A stretch of 64,000 nt of DNA from Thermoproteota archaeon (GCA_026986575.1 JALSOH010000006.1:372001-436000), one strand, 5' to 3'; shown: positions 24,538 to 33,811, counted from the first letter of the stretch. Made by a program: numbers and translations. Notes: generated by a model not told the origin, from the letters alone.

Positions 24538-26352
24538 TCAGGAGAGCCCGAGATCCCTCGAAAGTTCTAGCCTGTCGAGGGTTTCCCTGAGAGGCACGCC
24601 CTTTCTATCCCATCCCCTGAGCTTATAGTACTCGTCGAGGGCCTTCTCGTACTCCTCCCTCGGGAGCTTGACTCCCTTTATCGGGCCCTTGGTGTGCGCC
24701 TCCTCAAAGAACCTGTCAGGCGGATAGTCGTCCTGTCTCTTGAAGCCAGCTCTCACGTTGTACATCCTGGAGAGGTTCCAGATCCTCTCCCCCACTTCCT
24801 GCAGGTAGGATTCCTTGAAGTCCACATCCAGCGTGGCGCTGAGCAGGTCAGCCATTTCCTTGTACCCGACGATCCAGAAATCGCAGATGATCAGGCTCCA
24901 CTTGACGCTGTTCAGATCCTGCAAATCCTTGGTGAGTTTGGCCTTACCCTCGAAGGTGAGGGGCGGCATGTCCCCGAAGGCCTCGCTCGCTATGGTCCAA
25001 GCCCTGAGGTGACAGGCTCCCCTATCCGAGGTTGCGTAGGCCAAGGCCATTCCCCAGCTGGATCTGGGATCGTAAGCGGGGATCTCAGATCCCTTTATGT
25101 GCATCGCATATTTCTCACTGCCTCTTCCTATTCTCTCAGCAGCCCTCTTTACTCCATCAGCTAGGGTATTGCCGATGCCCTCCCTGTACGCTATCATCCT
25201 CACCAGTTTGGCCAGTGCCTCAGGCTCGCCCCAGTCTACGTGGAACCCTATCTCCTCATCCGTAATTATTTCCCTCTCCCTTATCTCAAGGAGGAATCCA
25301 AGGGTGGCTCCGAGGCTTATAGTATCTAGGCCTAACTGGTCGGCCAGCTCGCCGAGATGAGCCAGTTCATCCATGTCCTTGAGGGAGAGGTTAGATCCCA
25401 TCATCCCTATCGTCTCGTACTCAGGGGCCTTTATCACTCCTCTCCTCGTCTTAATCTTCCTCTTACAGGCGAGTGGGCACGAATGACAGGCGAACCTGCT
25501 GTCTAGCTTGGCCTTCACCACATCGGTGTTTATGTAGTTCGCGTACTCGTAGTAGCCCTCCCTGAAGTTGAGGTGCGGCAGGGCACCCACATTGTTGCTG
25601 AGATCCACTATGACAGGGGTACCGTCGGTCCTAGCCCAAAGATTCGTCTCGGTGAGCACGCTCTCCTTCATCAGCTTGGCTACGGTCTCCCTGAACCTCG
25701 CGGGATTGGGGAAATCTATGCTCCTGTTACTGGCCTCGACCACTATCCCCTTGAGCTTCTTCGACCCGAATACCGCGCCCACACCTCCCCTACCGGCGAT
25801 GAAGTGCTCGTCAACCACCGCTGAGGCCATGTAGCTGAGGTTCTCTCCAGCCGGACCTATCACTAGGGTCCTAGCAAGCTTATCGTGATCCCTCTTCAGT
25901 TCCTCCGTGGCTTCCGGAACGGTTTTCCCCCAAAGATGACTGGCATCCCTTATCTCCACTTCCTCATCTTTTACAGATATGTAGGCGGGTTTCTCCGCCT
26001 TCCCTTGGATTATCATGAGGTCATATCCCGCATACTTGAGCTCGGGACCGAAGGCCCCTCCCACATAACTGTCATTTAATGTGCCCGTTTTCGGGGATTT
26101 GGTCACTACCGTGAACCTTCCGGTGAGCGGGGCCACGGTCCCGGTCAGCGGACCAGTGGCAATTATAATCTTGTTTTCAGGCCATAGAGCCCCTGTGGAC
26201 GGTGGAACTTCCTCATAAAGGTACCTTATTCCCAAACCCCTTCCTCCAAGGTAGAGAGCGGCCCAATCTCTCCTCGTGTTCTCGACAACTATTTTATTCT
26301 CGGACAGGTCTACTCTCAAAACCTTTCCTGCATACGGGGCTACCATGTTCAC
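24538..26352 (-). CDS. aor: Aldehyde:ferredoxin oxidoreductase (tungsten enzyme)
   Basis: A 604-residue member of the AOR family, which oxidises aldehydes to carboxylates with ferredoxin as acceptor, using a tungstopterin and one 4Fe-4S cluster. Seen: N-terminal YAGKVLRVDLSENKI and GGRGLGIRYLYEE, pterin-binding GRGGVGAVFGSKKLKG, cluster ligands CHSCPLAC and a later Cys (SLIICDFWIV), and YEKALDEYYKLRGWD near the end. AOR subtypes (AOR, FOR, GAPOR, WOR) cannot be separated safely by eye. It is divergent from the class III aminotransferase, with about 80 bases between, and downstream of the potABC promoter region, suggesting oxidation of aldehydes produced from amines. Confidence 0.9.
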   Translation of the reverse strand: MNMVAPYAGKVLRVDLSENKIVVENTRRDWAALYLGGRGLGIRYLYEEVPPSTGALWPENKIIIATGPLTGTVAPLTGRFTVVTKSPKTGTLNDSYVGGAFGPELKYAGYDLMIIQGKAEKPAYISVKDEEVEIRDASHLWGKTVPEATEELKRDHDKLARTLVIGPAGENLSYMASAVVDEHFIAGRGGVGAVFGSKKLKGIVVEASNRSIDFPNPARFRETVAKLMKESVLTETNLWARTDGTPVIVDLSNNVGALPHLNFREGYYEYANYINTDVVKAKLDSRFACHSCPLACKRKIKTRRGVIKAPEYETIGMMGSNLSLKDMDELAHLGELADQLGLDTISLGATLGFLLEIREREIITDEEIGFHVDWGEPEALAKLVRMIAYREGIGNTLADGVKRAAERIGRGSEKYAMHIKGSEIPAYDPRSSWGMALAYATSDRGACHLRAWTIASEAFGDMPPLTFEGKAKLTKDLQDLNSVKWSLIICDFWIVGYKEMADLLSATLDVDFKESYLQEVGERIWNLSRMYNVRAGFKRQDDYPPDRFFEEAHTKGPIKGVKLPREEYEKALDEYYKLRGWDRKGVPLRETLDRLELSRDLGLS

Positions 26353-26433
26353 CTACCTCATGGCGTATCGCTCTCTAATAAACCCTGAGGCTAGGTTTTA
26401 TAAGGATCTGGTGGGCCTAGCGTTGGTGGTACT

Positions 26434-27795
26434 TTGGCTGGCTGGTTAGGGGAAGTCCCCGACTTCTTCTCCGAGGAACTCGGGAGGTACACGGAGAGGA
26501 CCCGTAGGTCCGAACAGATCTTTAGAGAGGCTCGAAAATACGTACCTCACGGTGTAAATAGCAATATGAGGTTCTTCGAGCCCTATCCTATCTATATAGC
26601 CAGGGGTAAGGGCGGAAAGGTCTGGGATGTTGACGGTAACGAGTACGTGGACCTCAACCTCGCTATGGGCGCGGTGTTCTCGGGCCACAGCCATCCGGCG
26701 GTGGTTGAGGCAGTTCAGGAGGTGATACAAGAAGGAACTGCCTTTGGAACGGATGTGCCCGAGGCCAGACTCGTCGCAAAGGAGCTGGCTAGGAGATGGG
26801 GTCTCGATAAGGTGAGGTTCAGCAACTCAGGTGCGGAGGCAACGATGCACGCCATAAGGATAGCTAGGGCGTACACGGGCAAGGAGAAGATAGTAAAGTT
26901 CGAGGGGAACTATCACGGAGCTCACGACTACGTCTTGGTGAGCATAAAGTCACCTCCCGGTCAGATGGGCAGGAAGTTCCCGAGAAGGATACCCGTAGGT
27001 CCGGGGATACCCGGCACTACTCTGGAGTCCGTCCTGATAGCCAGGTACAACGACCTAAACTCCGTGGAGAGGCTGTTCAGGAAGCATGAGGAGGAGATAG
27101 CCGCCGTCATAGTGGAGCCCGTGGCTATGAACATAGGCGTCGTTCCTCCCAAGCCTGGTTTCCTCGAGGGACTGAGGAAGCTTACCGATGAGTATGGAGC
27201 CCTCCTGATCTTCGATGAGGTGAAGACTGGCGTTAAACTCGCGCCTGGTGGGGCGACGGAGTTCTTCGGCATAAAGCCAGATCTGGCGGTGACGGCAAAG
27301 AGCATAGGCGGCGGCTTCCCTGTATCGGCGATCATGGGAAGGGAGGAGGTCATGTCCGTCGTGGGTCCGCACAGCGCCGTTCATGCCGGCACATTCAACG
27401 CCAACAGGCTGGTGATGGCCGCAGCTCTAGCGACCCTCACGAAGGTCCTGACCATAGATGCCTACCCGAGAGCCCACAGGCTCTGCGACGAGCTCAGTAG
27501 GGCATTCCAAGACATAGTGGACGACTACAGGATACCCGCGGTGGTCCAGTGGATAGGTCCGAACGGTCACATCTACCCAGGCGCGACGGAACCGGTGGTG
27601 GACCTGCCAACGTTCTACCAGCAAGACGACGCTGCTTGGTGGCGCTATTGGATAGCTATGATGAACAGGGGCGTGTTCATAGAACCCGTGGTAAGCGATG
27701 ACGAGTGGACCGTCAGCGTGGTCCACACGAAGGAGGACATAGAGAGGGCCATAGAGGCCTTCAAAGAGGCCGCTAAGTTCATGAGACCCGCCTAA
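26434..27795 (+). CDS. Class III PLP aminotransferase, glutamate-1-semialdehyde aminomutase-like
   Basis: A 453-residue class III aminotransferase. GVNSNMRFFEPYPIYIARGKG and VWDVDGNEYVDL are at the N-terminus; FSNSGAEATMHAIRIARAYTG, LLIFDEVKTG (PLP Asp) and the PLP Lys in DLAVTAKSIGGGFPVSA follow. Sequence style is nearest the GSA-aminomutase subgroup, but a heme role is unlikely because no heme genes are near. A transaminase feeding aldehydes to the divergent AOR is the more economical reading. The start is a TTG at 26434 preceded by GGTGGT. Confidence 0.82.
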   Translation: MAGWLGEVPDFFSEELGRYTERTRRSEQIFREARKYVPHGVNSNMRFFEPYPIYIARGKGGKVWDVDGNEYVDLNLAMGAVFSGHSHPAVVEAVQEVIQEGTAFGTDVPEARLVAKELARRWGLDKVRFSNSGAEATMHAIRIARAYTGKEKIVKFEGNYHGAHDYVLVSIKSPPGQMGRKFPRRIPVGPGIPGTTLESVLIARYNDLNSVERLFRKHEEEIAAVIVEPVAMNIGVVPPKPGFLEGLRKLTDEYGALLIFDEVKTGVKLAPGGATEFFGIKPDLAVTAKSIGGGFPVSAIMGREEVMSVVGPHSAVHAGTFNANRLVMAAALATLTKVLTIDAYPRAHRLCDELSRAFQDIVDDYRIPAVVQWIGPNGHIYPGATEPVVDLPTFYQQDDAAWWRYWIAMMNRGVFIEPVVSDDEWTVSVVHTKEDIERAIEAFKEAAKFMRPA

Positions 27796-27918
27796 ACCCT
27801 ACTTTCCTTTTCTTCTTGCCTATACTAGTTCACGATTGGATTGCACCCCCTTAATCTTATCGGGCACTGAAAATACTACATCCATCCGTTTAAGTTCTCC
27901 GAGGAGGGTGACTGCTAA

Positions 27919-28503
27919 TCACTTGAACACACTATCTATTAACCTTCTAAGAGTTTTCCTGACTTTAGGTGGATTGTCCACAGAGATGGGCAACCTCTCA
28001 ATGCTCTTCCTCAGAACCTCCTTCAGGTCAAGATCTAGCTCACTGCTCATCGCTTTCACATACTCCCAGTCGATCCTATCCCCGACCTCCGTGAGTATAA
28101 CCGCTATATCAGCGAGGTCCCTCTCCCTGCGAGCTAGTGCCTTGAGTAAGAGCGCATCCTCGGGCGATATGACCCATACCCTCCTCCCGTCAATTTCCGC
28201 CTCTACGGCCCTCTCTAAGAGCTGCCTCACGCTCAATCCAGAGACTCTCTCCACATAAACGTCTATATCCCCTTTCATCCTATGCTTAAATTCGAGCTTT
28301 CCGAGGCGAGGGTTCTCCAACAAAACATAGCCCATACCAGATAATCCCTGCTTAAGCTTCCAGAGATCTGCCGGATCTACAGCGACATCGACATCATGGG
28401 TGGTCCTGAAAGGCCTGATGGCCGATACAGCCAGAGCTCCAAGTAGCGCGTACCTGACCTTTCTCTCCTCCGCTACGGATAAGAAATCTTCAATAGAGGA
28501 CAT
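27919..28503 (-). CDS. AbiEii/MNT-like nucleotidyltransferase (putative toxin)
   Basis: A 194-residue minimal nucleotidyltransferase: YALLGALAVSAIRPFRTTHDVDVAV gives the hG[GA] turn and the two catalytic Asp (37 and 39), with a third acidic residue in GDIDVYVE. A helical tail with LRRERD-type basic/acidic stretch and an ISPEDALLLKALARRERDLADIAVIL segment is typical of AbiEii/DUF6036 proteins. The start overlaps the upstream winged-helix gene by 14 bases. Together they resemble the AbiE-type toxin-antitoxin pair; family members transfer nucleotides to RNA, but no activity is proven here. Confidence 0.72.
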   Translation of the reverse strand: MSSIEDFLSVAEERKVRYALLGALAVSAIRPFRTTHDVDVAVDPADLWKLKQGLSGMGYVLLENPRLGKLEFKHRMKGDIDVYVERVSGLSVRQLLERAVEAEIDGRRVWVISPEDALLLKALARRERDLADIAVILTEVGDRIDWEYVKAMSSELDLDLKEVLRKSIERLPISVDNPPKVRKTLRRLIDSVFK

Positions 28504-29155
28504 CAGTCATCTCCTCCACAACTGTAGGGATCTTCCCACCGAGGGCTGCCAGATCCAGAACGCCTCTCCCCAACCAGGTGATGAGCTCCAACTTCAACCT
28601 CTCCTCCGTCACCACCGGCCAACCAGATATAACCTCGCTAGCTGGTAGCTCTCTCACTGGGATGAGGACGAGATCAGCCAGCCCGTGGGCCCTCCTTCCC
28701 AGAGAGATCCATCTCTCTAAGTCCCGCTCCCTCACATAGGCAAAGGCTGCAGACGGTGTCTGGAACCCTGTTCTTATGTAAGCAGCCGTTTCGTAGCATA
28801 GCACGTAGTCATCTCCCTCACTACTTTCCTTAAGGAGCTCCATTGATCTCTTCCAGCCTCCGGCCTGGAGACGCACGGCCCTATCAAACAGCTTCTCTAT
28901 GTGGAAAACTCCCAGTACATCCTCAGCCTCCATTTTACCAATGATCTTGGCCCTATCAGTCGGGATAAAGACATTCTCCTCTCTTCTGAGCCATCCCCTA
29001 TCTTCAAGTTCTCTCATCTTTCTATAGACAGTAGTCTTTGGTAAAGATGCCTCAATAGCAGCTCTAGAGGGAGTTAGGGGTCCCCTGAGGGCGAGCCATA
29101 TGAGGAAGAGGGAGGACTCATCTATTCCCATATATGGTAAGAGACCCACTTTCAT
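28490..29155 (-). CDS. AbiEi-like winged-helix protein (putative antitoxin/regulator)
   Basis: A protein of 221 codons from the ATG at 29155. A second ATG at 29131 fits better with the TATA-like TTTTATAGG at about 29160-29167 and a leaderless start, giving 213 residues. The N-terminal winged helix (LFLIWLALRGPLTPSRAAIE, LPKTTVYRKMRELEDRGWLRRE) is followed by a domain with DYVLCYETAAYIRTG and VLIPVRELP that resembles the AbiEi-type C-terminal domain. It overlaps the nucleotidyltransferase gene, so the pair is co-translated. The following 287 bases up to the amidinotransferase hold no convincing gene, only a CTTCTC..GAGAAG hairpin near 29223. Confidence 0.65.
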   Translation of the reverse strand: MKVGLLPYMGIDESSLFLIWLALRGPLTPSRAAIEASLPKTTVYRKMRELEDRGWLRREENVFIPTDRAKIIGKMEAEDVLGVFHIEKLFDRAVRLQAGGWKRSMELLKESSEGDDYVLCYETAAYIRTGFQTPSAAFAYVRERDLERWISLGRRAHGLADLVLIPVRELPASEVISGWPVVTEERLKLELITWLGRGVLDLAALGGKIPTVVEEMTDVLY

Positions 29156-29442
29156 ACCTATAAAATTTTACCATTAATGGATTAACGAAGCTCAAAGTGG
29201 TCTCCCAGATCTGGAAGCTCTTCTCATCCGCCGAGAAGATGAAGATGGTGGGTGTAAAAGTCCATGGACCGTGACTATCGTTTACATCTTCTGATCGTCG
29301 TTCACTCGATGAGGCAGACCATCCTCACTCCCGTCCCGAGGTATCGGACATGGATAGAGAATGCATTCTTTAATGTTAATGGGTCTGGGATCTACAGGCC
29401 ACTGAAACTAATCCTTTTCAATTTTCCCCTAGGAAGCTCCGT

Positions 29443-30759
29443 ATGAACTTGCGTTCCCTGTTAGAGCGCTTGACTAATGAGGAAGACGCATCTATACGTG
29501 TGGCCATTAATGAGTCCTCCGATCCTCCCGTGATAAGGAGAAGCTATTCCCAAATTTTCTATGGAAAGGATCTCCCACCTCAACCGCCTGTGGAGGTAAT
29601 TAAAGCGGGGGACCTGCGGGATGCCGACCTGTTCGTTGCGGTCGACTTGGTAATCTCCCTGACGGGAGCTTCCTCCCCCGATGAGGTCAAATCTGGAGCT
29701 GAATCTCTCCTTAGAGAACTAGCTAGGAAGGTAAGGTTGAGGGCGGAGGACTCGAAGAAGAGCAATGTGGCGCTGGCCCTGCCAGAGAGGCGCCACTTGG
29801 AGGAGGTTAAGGGAAAGTGGACCAAGTGGGTGTGGAAGCGAACTGCCTACGACGGGACCCCAGCTCCAGACTTCAATGGCTGGGTCAGGGACTTGATCTC
29901 TTTGGCAGATGCAATAAGGGGGGAGGGAGTGAGGGTCGTCTTCATGGCTGGCGAGTCCGGCAAGGTTCTGGAGGAGATGGGATACGAGGTCGTCAGTGTG
30001 AGCATCGAGGAGACGCTGCCTAAGCTGGGCTACCCTAGGGATCCCAGCGTAGCGTGGTCCGAGCAGCCGATCCTCATGAACATGGCGCTGGACATAAGGG
30101 GGGGCGAAGAAGAGGTCGCTAGATCCTTCTTTCAGAAGAATGGCTTGACTCCGGTGTTCAGGCCTAGGTGGTGGCGTAATGGTGAGATACTCGTCAGAGC
30201 CAAGGCCGAGGGAGGGAACTTCATACTGGTCGAGGGGGAGGGAGGGAAACGAGCCTTGTTCACCGGAATTGGAGTTAGGGGGAGTAACGTGGCCGCTCCC
30301 AAATTACTCCAAGAGTTCCTCATCTCGCAGGGCCTGAATATCGAGGTTTACGGGGTTCCCCTACCCGGCTACATACGGGATTGGCGAACAGGGGCCGTCC
30401 ATCTCGACGTTGTGATGATGCACGCAGGTCCCGTGACTTTCGTGAGCCCGGGCAGGATGGGGTTCTACTCACTTGTTAAGTACGGCGAGTCCCTCGAGAT
30501 AGTAGAGTTGGGTCAAGTGTTCCGTGACTTGGGCATAACAGTGGACGAGATACCTGCTGAGGGCAGCGAGATCACCATGGTGAACGGTCTCAACTTGGGG
30601 AACGGGAAGATAGTGGTGGATTCCTTCAACAGGGACGCGAACAGGTACTTGGAGAGGGAGTGGGGGCTAGACCTCATTGAGGTGAGCATACCCCAGATAG
30701 AGGCCGGCGGCGGAGGTGCGAGGTGCGCTACTAGGGAGTTCTACGTATCACGCGAGTGA
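29443..30759 (+). CDS. Arginine deiminase-like amidinotransferase-superfamily protein
   Basis: A 438-residue guanidine-modifying enzyme. The superfamily signatures are present: GYPRDPSVAW, EGGNFILVEGEG, the catalytic His in TGAVHLDVVMM, and the C-terminal Gly-rich loop with catalytic Cys, EAGGGGARCATREF. It might be an arginine deiminase or another amidinohydrolase; agmatine deiminase is less likely from length. The last codons (YVSRE then stop) come directly after a 36-base perfect repeat that recurs at 34514-34549, where the same reading frame instead ends YK then stop. The gene's 3' end therefore seems to have been replaced when the AT-rich island inserted. The catalytic Cys is retained. 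Confidence 0.85.
   Translation: MNLRSLLERLTNEEDASIRVAINESSDPPVIRRSYSQIFYGKDLPPQPPVEVIKAGDLRDADLFVAVDLVISLTGASSPDEVKSGAESLLRELARKVRLRAEDSKKSNVALALPERRHLEEVKGKWTKWVWKRTAYDGTPAPDFNGWVRDLISLADAIRGEGVRVVFMAGESGKVLEEMGYEVVSVSIEETLPKLGYPRDPSVAWSEQPILMNMALDIRGGEEEVARSFFQKNGLTPVFRPRWWRNGEILVRAKAEGGNFILVEGEGGKRALFTGIGVRGSNVAAPKLLQEFLISQGLNIEVYGVPLPGYIRDWRTGAVHLDVVMMHAGPVTFVSPGRMGFYSLVKYGESLEIVELGQVFRDLGITVDEIPAEGSEITMVNGLNLGNGKIVVDSFNRDANRYLEREWGLDLIEVSIPQIEAGGGGARCATREFYVSRE
30693..30744 (+). repeat. Left copy of a 52-bp direct repeat flanking the AT-rich island
   Basis: This stretch, inside the 3' end of the amidinotransferase gene, matches 34498-34549 at 48 of 52 bases; the last 36 (30709-30744) are identical. 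All four differences fall on third codon positions and are synonymous, so both copies encode QIEAGGGGARCATREFY. The repeat covers the catalytic Cys codon. Confidence 0.9.
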
Positions 30760-30886
30760 GCTATCGTAAAACCCCTCAAGGAACTCATTGCTTTTCTAGA
30801 TGGGAAGAATCGGGCTACTTTACCGCTGATTAGATATACTCAATAGTTCAGCCGTTATTCCGACCCATACCGTAGGAAAAGGGGAA

Positions 30887-32257
30887 TTAGAGAGGAACGT
30901 CGCACAGGTATCTCAACATAAACAGAGAGAGCAGCAAGATGCAAGTATCTATCAGCAGGAAGGCAGAGTACAGCGCACCTACATCCACCACGAACCCGTT
31001 CAGTGATTCCAAGAAGACCATGATGAACACGGACTCGGCCACTACCATGATGGGGGTGAGCTTTAACCACCCAATGGACTGGAAGGTCCACATGGATTCT
31101 CTCTTCGGTAGCAGCCTGCATATCAGGAGATTATACAGGGAGGAGAAGGATATCACGGTAAAGATGAATACTGTGAGGTAGTAGACCAAGTTCCCTCCTG
31201 AGATCAGTGAAAATACGACGATAGGGATGTTTATCGCGAGACATATGATCACGTAAAGGGCGTACTTCGACAGGGAGACCTGTAACTTGGTTAAAGGCAG
31301 GATATAGAGGAGGGAAGAGCCAGAGCCCTCCAAGGAGTACAACCAGATTGTGAAGAGAGGGAGTATCACACCCAGCTCCAAGAGGGAAGCCAAGGTCAGG
31401 TTGAGCAACGCCGCGTTTGAACTTACTTCAGAAGTGTAGATCGTGATGATAGAGTGTGGAAATACGGAAAATAGTATTAAAGCCAGTATCCAAGGTCTCC
31501 TCCTGATCAAGATCAACTCCTTCTTTAGGAGAGTCATGTGAGGCAATTCTGCGTACTCATTCCCGGCAGGAGCGACATTAGGAAACTCATGCAATCTCCC
31601 TATTACTCTACCGAAGGCCATTGCAGTTAAGTAGAAATATCCTATCAGAAGTATACTTCTCTCTAAGATAGACGAGCTAAAGAGAATCGTAAGAAGAGGA
31701 CCTAAATACGTAAAAAGAATAATAGAACCTACCCAACTTAAGGTGATTAACCACGGAACTCTCCTAAATGAAATTTCCACGCAGGCCATTCCCAGTATAG
31801 TACCTAATACAGCTAGAAAACTACTAAGCCATACTAGGATGAAGATAGCATTAAACCGGAAGTCGAGGAGAGTATAGTAGGGGGGGATTAAGAGCGGGGA
31901 GAGGGCAAGACCACCCCAAAGTAAATGCGCAATAATTACTGCTGCAATGACAGTTCTAGGCCTAATAGGCAACATCAGTATTGGCATCAGAGACTTAGTG
32001 TCCTTGATAGATCTGTAATTGATAATAGACAGTGTAAAGAACGAAAATATATAAACCAGTTGACTAACTTTAATGTAAGATTGAATACTATCTCCATCTC
32101 TAACCAATATTATGAGGAAGAAGGACATTATGATAGAGGCTATAAATAGCAAAATATTAGACAATAGAATCCTAACTAAACTAATAGAATTACCACTTCT
32201 ATAGCTTCCTTCGCGGATTATTATCAAAGCTATCCGGAGAGGCAGAGGAATTCTCAA
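30887..32257 (-). CDS. Polytopic membrane protein resembling ABC-2 type permeases
   Basis: A 456-residue protein with about ten to twelve membrane segments, starting with a TTG at 32257. Its C-terminal half aligns by eye with the membrane protein at 42849-44327: KKELILIRRRPW against LREMRIVLRTPR, and LLYILPLTKLQVSLSKY against ALYLLPLTRSRVAAIK. The family looks like the permease half of an ABC-2 exporter, but no ATPase is adjacent. Base composition shifts within the gene: the part nearest the left repeat is less AT-rich than the rest. Possible role: export or immunity for the peptide encoded at 33091-33345 (inference). Confidence 0.65.
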   Translation of the reverse strand: MRIPLPLRIALIIIREGSYRSGNSISLVRILLSNILLFIASIIMSFFLIILVRDGDSIQSYIKVSQLVYIFSFFTLSIINYRSIKDTKSLMPILMLPIRPRTVIAAVIIAHLLWGGLALSPLLIPPYYTLLDFRFNAIFILVWLSSFLAVLGTILGMACVEISFRRVPWLITLSWVGSIILFTYLGPLLTILFSSSILERSILLIGYFYLTAMAFGRVIGRLHEFPNVAPAGNEYAELPHMTLLKKELILIRRRPWILALILFSVFPHSIITIYTSEVSSNAALLNLTLASLLELGVILPLFTIWLYSLEGSGSSLLYILPLTKLQVSLSKYALYVIICLAINIPIVVFSLISGGNLVYYLTVFIFTVISFSSLYNLLICRLLPKRESMWTFQSIGWLKLTPIMVVAESVFIMVFLESLNGFVVDVGALYSAFLLIDTCILLLSLFMLRYLCDVPL

Positions 32258-32359
32258 GGTTCCATACCCTAAAGATTTACTCGTCTACTTAAAAATTAAT
32301 GGACATTAGTATGACTTGCATTCATCATATCATGGCTGAATAATTTATTAGTTAAAAAG

Positions 32360-32986
32360 TTAATCCAATGTGAAAATAACAACGTTATATATATGGATAT
32401 ATAGCAAAATAGCTAAGGAAAAGATAGCTGAAGATGCACACCTTATATCGAATTTTCCGGATAATTTATATAAGGAACATAGCCAGAAAAAGAAAATTAT
32501 CAAGTCTATTGCTATAAACAGATAAGGGCTAATGATAAGATCAAATTCGGACCTCAATAATATAAAAAAAGAAGGTATTACAAATTCAATTAGTCTAAGT
32601 AGAAAGACCGAACTCTCTCCTATCTGAAGAAATATCAAATAAAATCCGAAGCTTAGGAGCGTGTCTCTTAATTTTATTGTATGTTCCTTACAGAAAGTCG
32701 TAATGGTTAAGTAAAATATCTCAGTAACAAGGAATAGGACGAATAAACTAGCTAACCCATGTGCAAGAAAACCTGCCGCGATCACTAAGAATAATCCTCC
32801 AAGAAAATTCTGAAGAAGCACCGTAAATTCTCTGAGGAGATACATTGTCAAACTTGTAGTATACAATAGAGATGAGATCAGTATAGTTGATAGTAGAATG
32901 ATAACCTTTCGATGAGGGCTAACATTATCTAGAAAAAGACAGAAACCCCAAACTCTATTCAATATCCTGATTACAAGGAATTTCAC
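32360..32986 (-). CDS. Hypothetical membrane protein of the AT-rich island
   Basis: A 208-residue protein, almost wholly hydrophobic, with five or six predicted membrane segments. It starts at a GTG (32986) seven bases after a strong AAAGGAGG ribosome-binding site, which supports translation. Family not recognised; the general layout is like Yip1-type membrane proteins. It is divergent from the small peptide gene, with about 100 bases of very AT-rich promoter DNA between. Confidence 0.6.
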   Translation of the reverse strand: MKFLVIRILNRVWGFCLFLDNVSPHRKVIILLSTILISSLLYTTSLTMYLLREFTVLLQNFLGGLFLVIAAGFLAHGLASLFVLFLVTEIFYLTITTFCKEHTIKLRDTLLSFGFYLIFLQIGESSVFLLRLIEFVIPSFFILLRSEFDLIISPYLFIAIDLIIFFFWLCSLYKLSGKFDIRCASSAIFSLAILLYIHIYNVVIFTLD

Positions 32987-33090
32987 AAGAATGCCTCCTT
33001 TAGACTCATAATACCATGTTCTCTGACCGGTGCGTTGATCTTAAGTAAATTTTTATATATTTGCGCCCTAATTATAAATGTGGTGGTTCC

Positions 33091-33345
33091 GTGGATCAGA
33101 GGAAAATAGTTTCAGTAATCCTGATGTTGCAAATCATATTTCTTGCGGCGCCCTTTTGGATGAGCGGAAAAGCAGGAATGATATGGGGAGCTATAGCATA
33201 TCACGTCCATACACATTATCATAACCATCTAGCTTCGCACGTAGCTTTACATATGGCTATCACTCATATCATGATATACACCTTAGCAGGGTCTGGGTTT
33301 GGACCCATCGGAGCGTTAGCTGGCTTTCTAATAGGAATAGCATAA
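33091..33345 (+). CDS. Small hydrophobic His- and Gly-rich peptide, possible bacteriocin precursor
   Basis: An 84-residue peptide. The GTG at 33091 follows GGTGG by four bases and a TATA box (TTTTTATATA) at about 33049-33058. A hydrophobic N-terminal 23 residues are followed by a segment with eight histidines (residues 38-59, YHVHTHYHNHLASH onward; His 46, 50 and 54 fall on one helix face) and a Gly/Ala-rich end (GSGFGPIGALAGFLIGIA). There is no Cys. Size, hydrophobicity and the adjacent SpoIIM/DUF95 gene recall precursors of circular bacteriocins. Alternatives: a small metal-binding membrane peptide or a holin-like protein. Confidence 0.6.
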   Translation: MDQRKIVSVILMLQIIFLAAPFWMSGKAGMIWGAIAYHVHTHYHNHLASHVALHMAITHIMIYTLAGSGFGPIGALAGFLIGIA

Positions 33346-33385
33346 ACCTAATTCTCTAACATTTTTATATCTTAGGTGAGGAGAC

Positions 33386-33796
33386 ATGTTATCCAAAAAG
33401 CGAAATCTTGTTGGTATTATGATATTTTTCATACTCATGACAATTTTCTTCGGAGTCTTTTCATATCAGTTGTGGATCTCTGAACCGGAGGATTTCCTCT
33501 TATATTTCGCTGTAGGATTTACCTCTAGCATTCTTATATTCCTACTTTTCTCTGGAGATGTTGATCCTTTGGATATGTCTTGGAGGGGAATAGATGTAAA
33601 AGATAGGAGAACTCTCCTAAAGTATCTAATCTTAATAGGCCTAGTAGGTGCACTGCTAGGATCAGCACTCCCTCATGCTCTTGGATATCAGAATGAATTT
33701 CTGTATATAGCAGCTTGGTATACAGTAGGGCTGGGTGTAGCAGTTGCTTCGCTCTTGATATTGCCCATACTCAGCTATTTTCATAACAGAAAATAA
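33386..33796 (+). CDS. Four-helix small membrane protein of the AT-rich island
   Basis: A 136-residue membrane protein with four predicted helices and a short cytoplasmic loop (DPLDMSWRGIDVKDRRTLLKY). It has its own TATA-like ATTTTTATATC and a ribosome-binding site AGGTGAGGAG four bases before the ATG. Family not recognised. By position it could be an immunity or assembly factor for the peptide encoded just upstream, which is inference only. Confidence 0.6.
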   Translation: MLSKKRNLVGIMIFFILMTIFFGVFSYQLWISEPEDFLLYFAVGFTSSILIFLLFSGDVDPLDMSWRGIDVKDRRTLLKYLILIGLVGALLGSALPHALGYQNEFLYIAAWYTVGLGVAVASLLILPILSYFHNRK

Positions 33797-33811
33797 AGTA
33801 GAAACACGGAG

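Noticed and set aside
26434-27795. Naming the aminotransferase hemL
   Set aside because: GSA-aminomutase-like in sequence, but no heme biosynthesis gene is near and the amine/AOR context favours another substrate.
29264-29446. 60-codon plus-strand ORF before the amidinotransferase
   Set aside because: No ribosome-binding site, and it overlaps the real start and probable promoter region.
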